Source of the DNA: JABGQS01 sp963674545
GTDB taxonomy: Bacteria > Bacillota > Clostridia > Christensenellales > SZUA-584
Assembly: GCA_963674545.2 (NCBI GenBank)
Contig: CAXXFB010000001.1
Coordinates: 682,001-746,000, forward strand
Direction: 5' to 3'
DNA: 64,000 nt
Shown: in pieces, positions 62,376 to 64,000 of the stretch
Layout: each line of letters starts with the position of its first letter
Numbering within the stretch: position 1 is the stretch's first letter
Position numbers and translations under genes: made by a program
Notes under the pieces: generated by a model
What the model saw: the letters and a program-made list of their open reading frames with translations, nothing else
Databases searched by the model: none
What the model was told of the DNA's origin: nothing

Positions 62376-62401
62376 TTCGCCTGCCTTAAAAAGCAGGCGA
62401 A
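62376..62401. other. Hairpin in the xylA leader
   Basis: TTCGCCTGC (62376-62384) and GCAGGCGAA (62393-62401), perfect nine-base arms with an A/T-rich loop, 55 bases before xylA, followed on the minus strand by another palindrome, GCAGCATGCTGC (62347-62358). Likely an mRNA processing or stabilising element between operon genes. Confidence 0.6.
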
Positions 62402-62433
62402 TCCGCAGTTATATTTTATTTTATTTTATTTTT

Positions 62434-63279
62434 TTACAGCCCGCAGGATTTAAGATATGCTACGCTCTTCTGCAGCATCTCTGCCGTTCCGCCGATCTCC
62501 AGCGTAGAAGCAAGTATCTCTTTCCTGTCTTTGAGCACATCAACGACGCCTTTAATATCGATTACGCCGTCGCCAAGTGCGATAGTAGAAAATCCGCAGC
62601 CAAACTGCTTGCCGCGCCTCTCAACATACTCTTCGCCAAGGTCTTTCCAATGAACATGGAATATCTTGTCCTTGAAGACTCTTGCCATCTCTACCGGATC
62701 CGTTCCGCCCAGCCAAGAGTTGCCCGTATCCATATTTACACCAAGTGACTTAGGATTACCAAGGCAGTCCATTATATCCTTTATACCCTGTATAGTGTCC
62801 GTAAAAGGACCATGAGGCTCAAGAAGTATGTTGACTCCGAAGTCTTCCGCCATCTGGCATGGCACAACCAATTTCTCAGCAATAGTGAATATGCTCTGGT
62901 CGTAGCTTAAGTTCTTTGCCCACTCTGAATGCGGTTCATTCTCTGTTGTAACGCAGTCTCTTATGCCTATAGCCGCTGCGAATTTTATGCCTTTCATTAT
63001 GCCTGCTGTCTGGAATGCTGCCGGATTGCTTGGTTCAAGCAGAGCACCGTGTACGCAAACTGTTGAAGGAGTTATGCCGTACTTATCAAACAGTCTCTTG
63101 GTCGCAAACGGGTCTCCATCAAGGCTGACAGTAGCGGCAAGACCTGCAGAGTTGAACATGCTGCTTCCTTCGTGCACGTCTGTTATGTCCGCATGAGTAA
63201 ATCCAGCCTCTTTTGCAAGCTGCAGTTGCCTTTCAATGCTCGTGTATGGCTCTAATGCTAAAAATACACCAACTTCCAT
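62434..63279 (-). CDS. Sugar phosphate isomerase/epimerase-like TIM barrel
   Basis: 281 residues from ATG 63279, which follows GGAGGA. AP-endonuclease-2-type TIM barrel; metal ligands include Glu in LLEPHGP, Asp in NMDTGNSW, His in FHVHWKD and Glu in STLEIGG. Similar proteins are IolE/IolI-like or hydroxypyruvate-isomerase-like enzymes of sugar and inositol pathways. Substrate unknown. An AAAAT-type simple repeat follows its stop. Confidence 0.8.
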   Translation of the reverse strand: MEVGVFLALEPYTSIERQLQLAKEAGFTHADITDVHEGSSMFNSAGLAATVSLDGDPFATKRLFDKYGITPSTVCVHGALLEPSNPAAFQTAGIMKGIKFAAAIGIRDCVTTENEPHSEWAKNLSYDQSIFTIAEKLVVPCQMAEDFGVNILLEPHGPFTDTIQGIKDIMDCLGNPKSLGVNMDTGNSWLGGTDPVEMARVFKDKIFHVHWKDLGEEYVERRGKQFGCGFSTIALGDGVIDIKGVVDVLKDRKEILASTLEIGGTAEMLQKSVAYLKSCGL

Positions 63280-63290
63280 TTTTCTTCCTC

Positions 63291-63437
63291 CTAATCGTTT
63301 TTTAAATAGATGCAGTGAGAGCCGCAGTGCATACAATTATCCCTGCAGTCCTTTTTGCCTTTTTCTTCACGGCATGCTTCTTCAGGCTTTCCCGCATCTT
63401 TTTTCTCAGGATTCTTTTCCCCGGTCTTTTTTTCCAT
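63291..63437 (-). CDS. Small cysteine-rich protein (48 residues)
   Basis: A short frame from ATG 63437 to TAG 63291. The first half is highly charged (Lys/Glu-rich). The second half holds Cys22, Cys31, Cys35, Cys38 and Cys42 with His37 and His41 (CRDNCMHCGSHC), spacing C-x3-C-x2-C-x3-C at the end, typical of a zinc or iron-sulphur site. The stop overlaps the ribosome binding site region of the next gene, and the start lies 24 bases after the previous stop, so it sits naturally in the operon. Its own ribosome binding site is weak. Not recognised. Confidence 0.6.
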   Translation of the reverse strand: MEKKTGEKNPEKKDAGKPEEACREEKGKKDCRDNCMHCGSHCIYLKND

Positions 63438-63461
63438 AGCAGTTTTTCAACGCATACCTTT

Positions 63462-64000
63462 TTAGTCTGCCTTTAAAGCGTCATCAAAAGCTCCAACGTT
63501 CGGGCTGATGTTGATATCTTTGGTGAATTCGCAGGCTTCAGCGCCTCCTGCCATTCTGTCCATTCCGCTGTCTTCCCATTCAATGGAAAGCGGCCCGTCA
63601 TATCCTATCTGGTTAAGTTCTCTTACTATCTCGTTGAAATCAACATGGCCTCTGCCCGGTGAGCGGAAGTTCCAGCCACGTCTTGTATCGCCAAACTCAA
63701 TATGCGAACCTAATATCCCGTTCAATCCGTCAAGAGTAACCGCAGCATCCTTGATGTGTACATGATATACCCTGTCAGGAAGTGCACGTATCATAAGGTG
63801 CGGAGTGATGCCCTGCCAAATCAAATGGCTCGGGTCGAAGTTCATGCCAAGAGTCTCTCTGTAATCAAAGGCTTCAAGCAGCTTAACAAAAGAATAGTAG
63901 TCAAATGCTATCTCAGTCGGGTGCACTTCGAGCGCAAACTTGATACCATATTTATCCATCTCATCAAATATCGGCGTCCATGCTTTTACCACGTCAGCAT
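63462..64000 (-). CDS. Sugar phosphate isomerase/epimerase-like TIM barrel (5' end off window)
   Basis: C-terminal 178 or so residues; the frame remains open to the right edge, so the start is missing. FALEVHPTEIAFD, GMNFDPSHLIWQG (metal Asp and His), HVHIKDA, and PLSIEWEDSGMDR fit the same TIM-barrel family as the 62434 gene, close to putative inosose or ketosugar isomerases. It is upstream of the Cys-rich peptide and two further isomerases in the same direction. Confidence 0.78.
   Translation of the reverse strand, partial: ADVVKAWTPIFDEMDKYGIKFALEVHPTEIAFDYYSFVKLLEAFDYRETLGMNFDPSHLIWQGITPHLMIRALPDRVYHVHIKDAAVTLDGLNGILGSHIEFGDTRRGWNFRSPGRGHVDFNEIVRELNQIGYDGPLSIEWEDSGMDRMAGGAEACEFTKDINISPNVGAFDDALKAD

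Noticed and set aside
62405..62433. AAAAT-type simple repeat as a phase-variation tract
   Set aside because: It lies after a stop codon in a spacer, so slippage would not change any reading frame; it is not placed between promoter elements either.

Overview
The window reads as chromosome of a low-to-mid GC Gram-positive anaerobe, most likely class Clostridia (Bacillota). Supporting signs are strong GGAGG-type ribosome binding sites, sigma-A promoters, a CIRCE/HrcA-type groESL operon, FakB/DegV, DUF5058 and YjdF proteins, a K+-dependent-type membrane pyrophosphatase and fermentative enzymes. I see no rRNA, tRNA, CRISPR array, insertion sequence or prophage. Coding is dense, and the few visibly AT-rich genes of unknown function (13.2-13.8, 20.3-21.1, 22.2-23.1 and 31.2-31.7 kb) look like accessory insertions.

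Layout. 1-3.4 kb (minus): F1Fo ATP synthase operon atpI-B-E-F, followed by an unusual gene in which only the C-terminal domain of delta is fused in frame to alpha; it runs off the left edge. 3.5-8.2 kb: two acetyltransferase-fold genes, a divergent epimerase-argJ pair and a small JAMM-like protein. 8.2-10.5 kb: polar amino-acid ABC transporter with an ARG-box-like palindrome upstream. 10.6-31.7 kb: a mosaic of short operons, including membrane paralogues, HD hydrolase, Fe-alcohol dehydrogenase with a phosphoglycerate-mutase-like enzyme, yjdF with a riboswitch-like leader, sirtuin, FakB, HNH nuclease, M20 peptidase with a two-protein membrane module, AEC carrier, MBL hydrolase, NlpC/P60 lipoprotein and several GNATs. 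A strong promoter at 31.1 kb drives a structured RNA leader in front of one GNAT gene.

31.8-41.6 kb: groESL under CIRCE, dCMP deaminase, a ParE/ParC-type topoisomerase pair and hppA. 41.8-53.3 kb: a nine-gene carbon operon (malic enzyme, CoA-acylating aldehyde dehydrogenase, SucCD-type acyl-CoA ligase, a four-gene 2-oxoacid dehydrogenase complex and a LarA-family racemase), divergent from a FadR-type repressor with two matching operators between them. In principle these enzymes form a route 2-hydroxyacid/malate -> pyruvate -> acetyl-CoA -> acetate + ATP or aldehyde.

53.4-64 kb (minus): a sugar module with an RbsABC-like transporter, an old-yellow-enzyme-type oxidoreductase, a PAS-LuxR regulator, a 3-epimerase-like TIM barrel, xylose isomerase, two further TIM-barrel isomerases and an unlisted 48-residue Cys-rich small protein between them. 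The last gene runs off the right edge.

The observations most worth following are the delta-alpha ATP synthase fusion, the structured RNA at 30965-31083, the Cys-rich small protein, and the operator-controlled malate/2-hydroxyacid operon.
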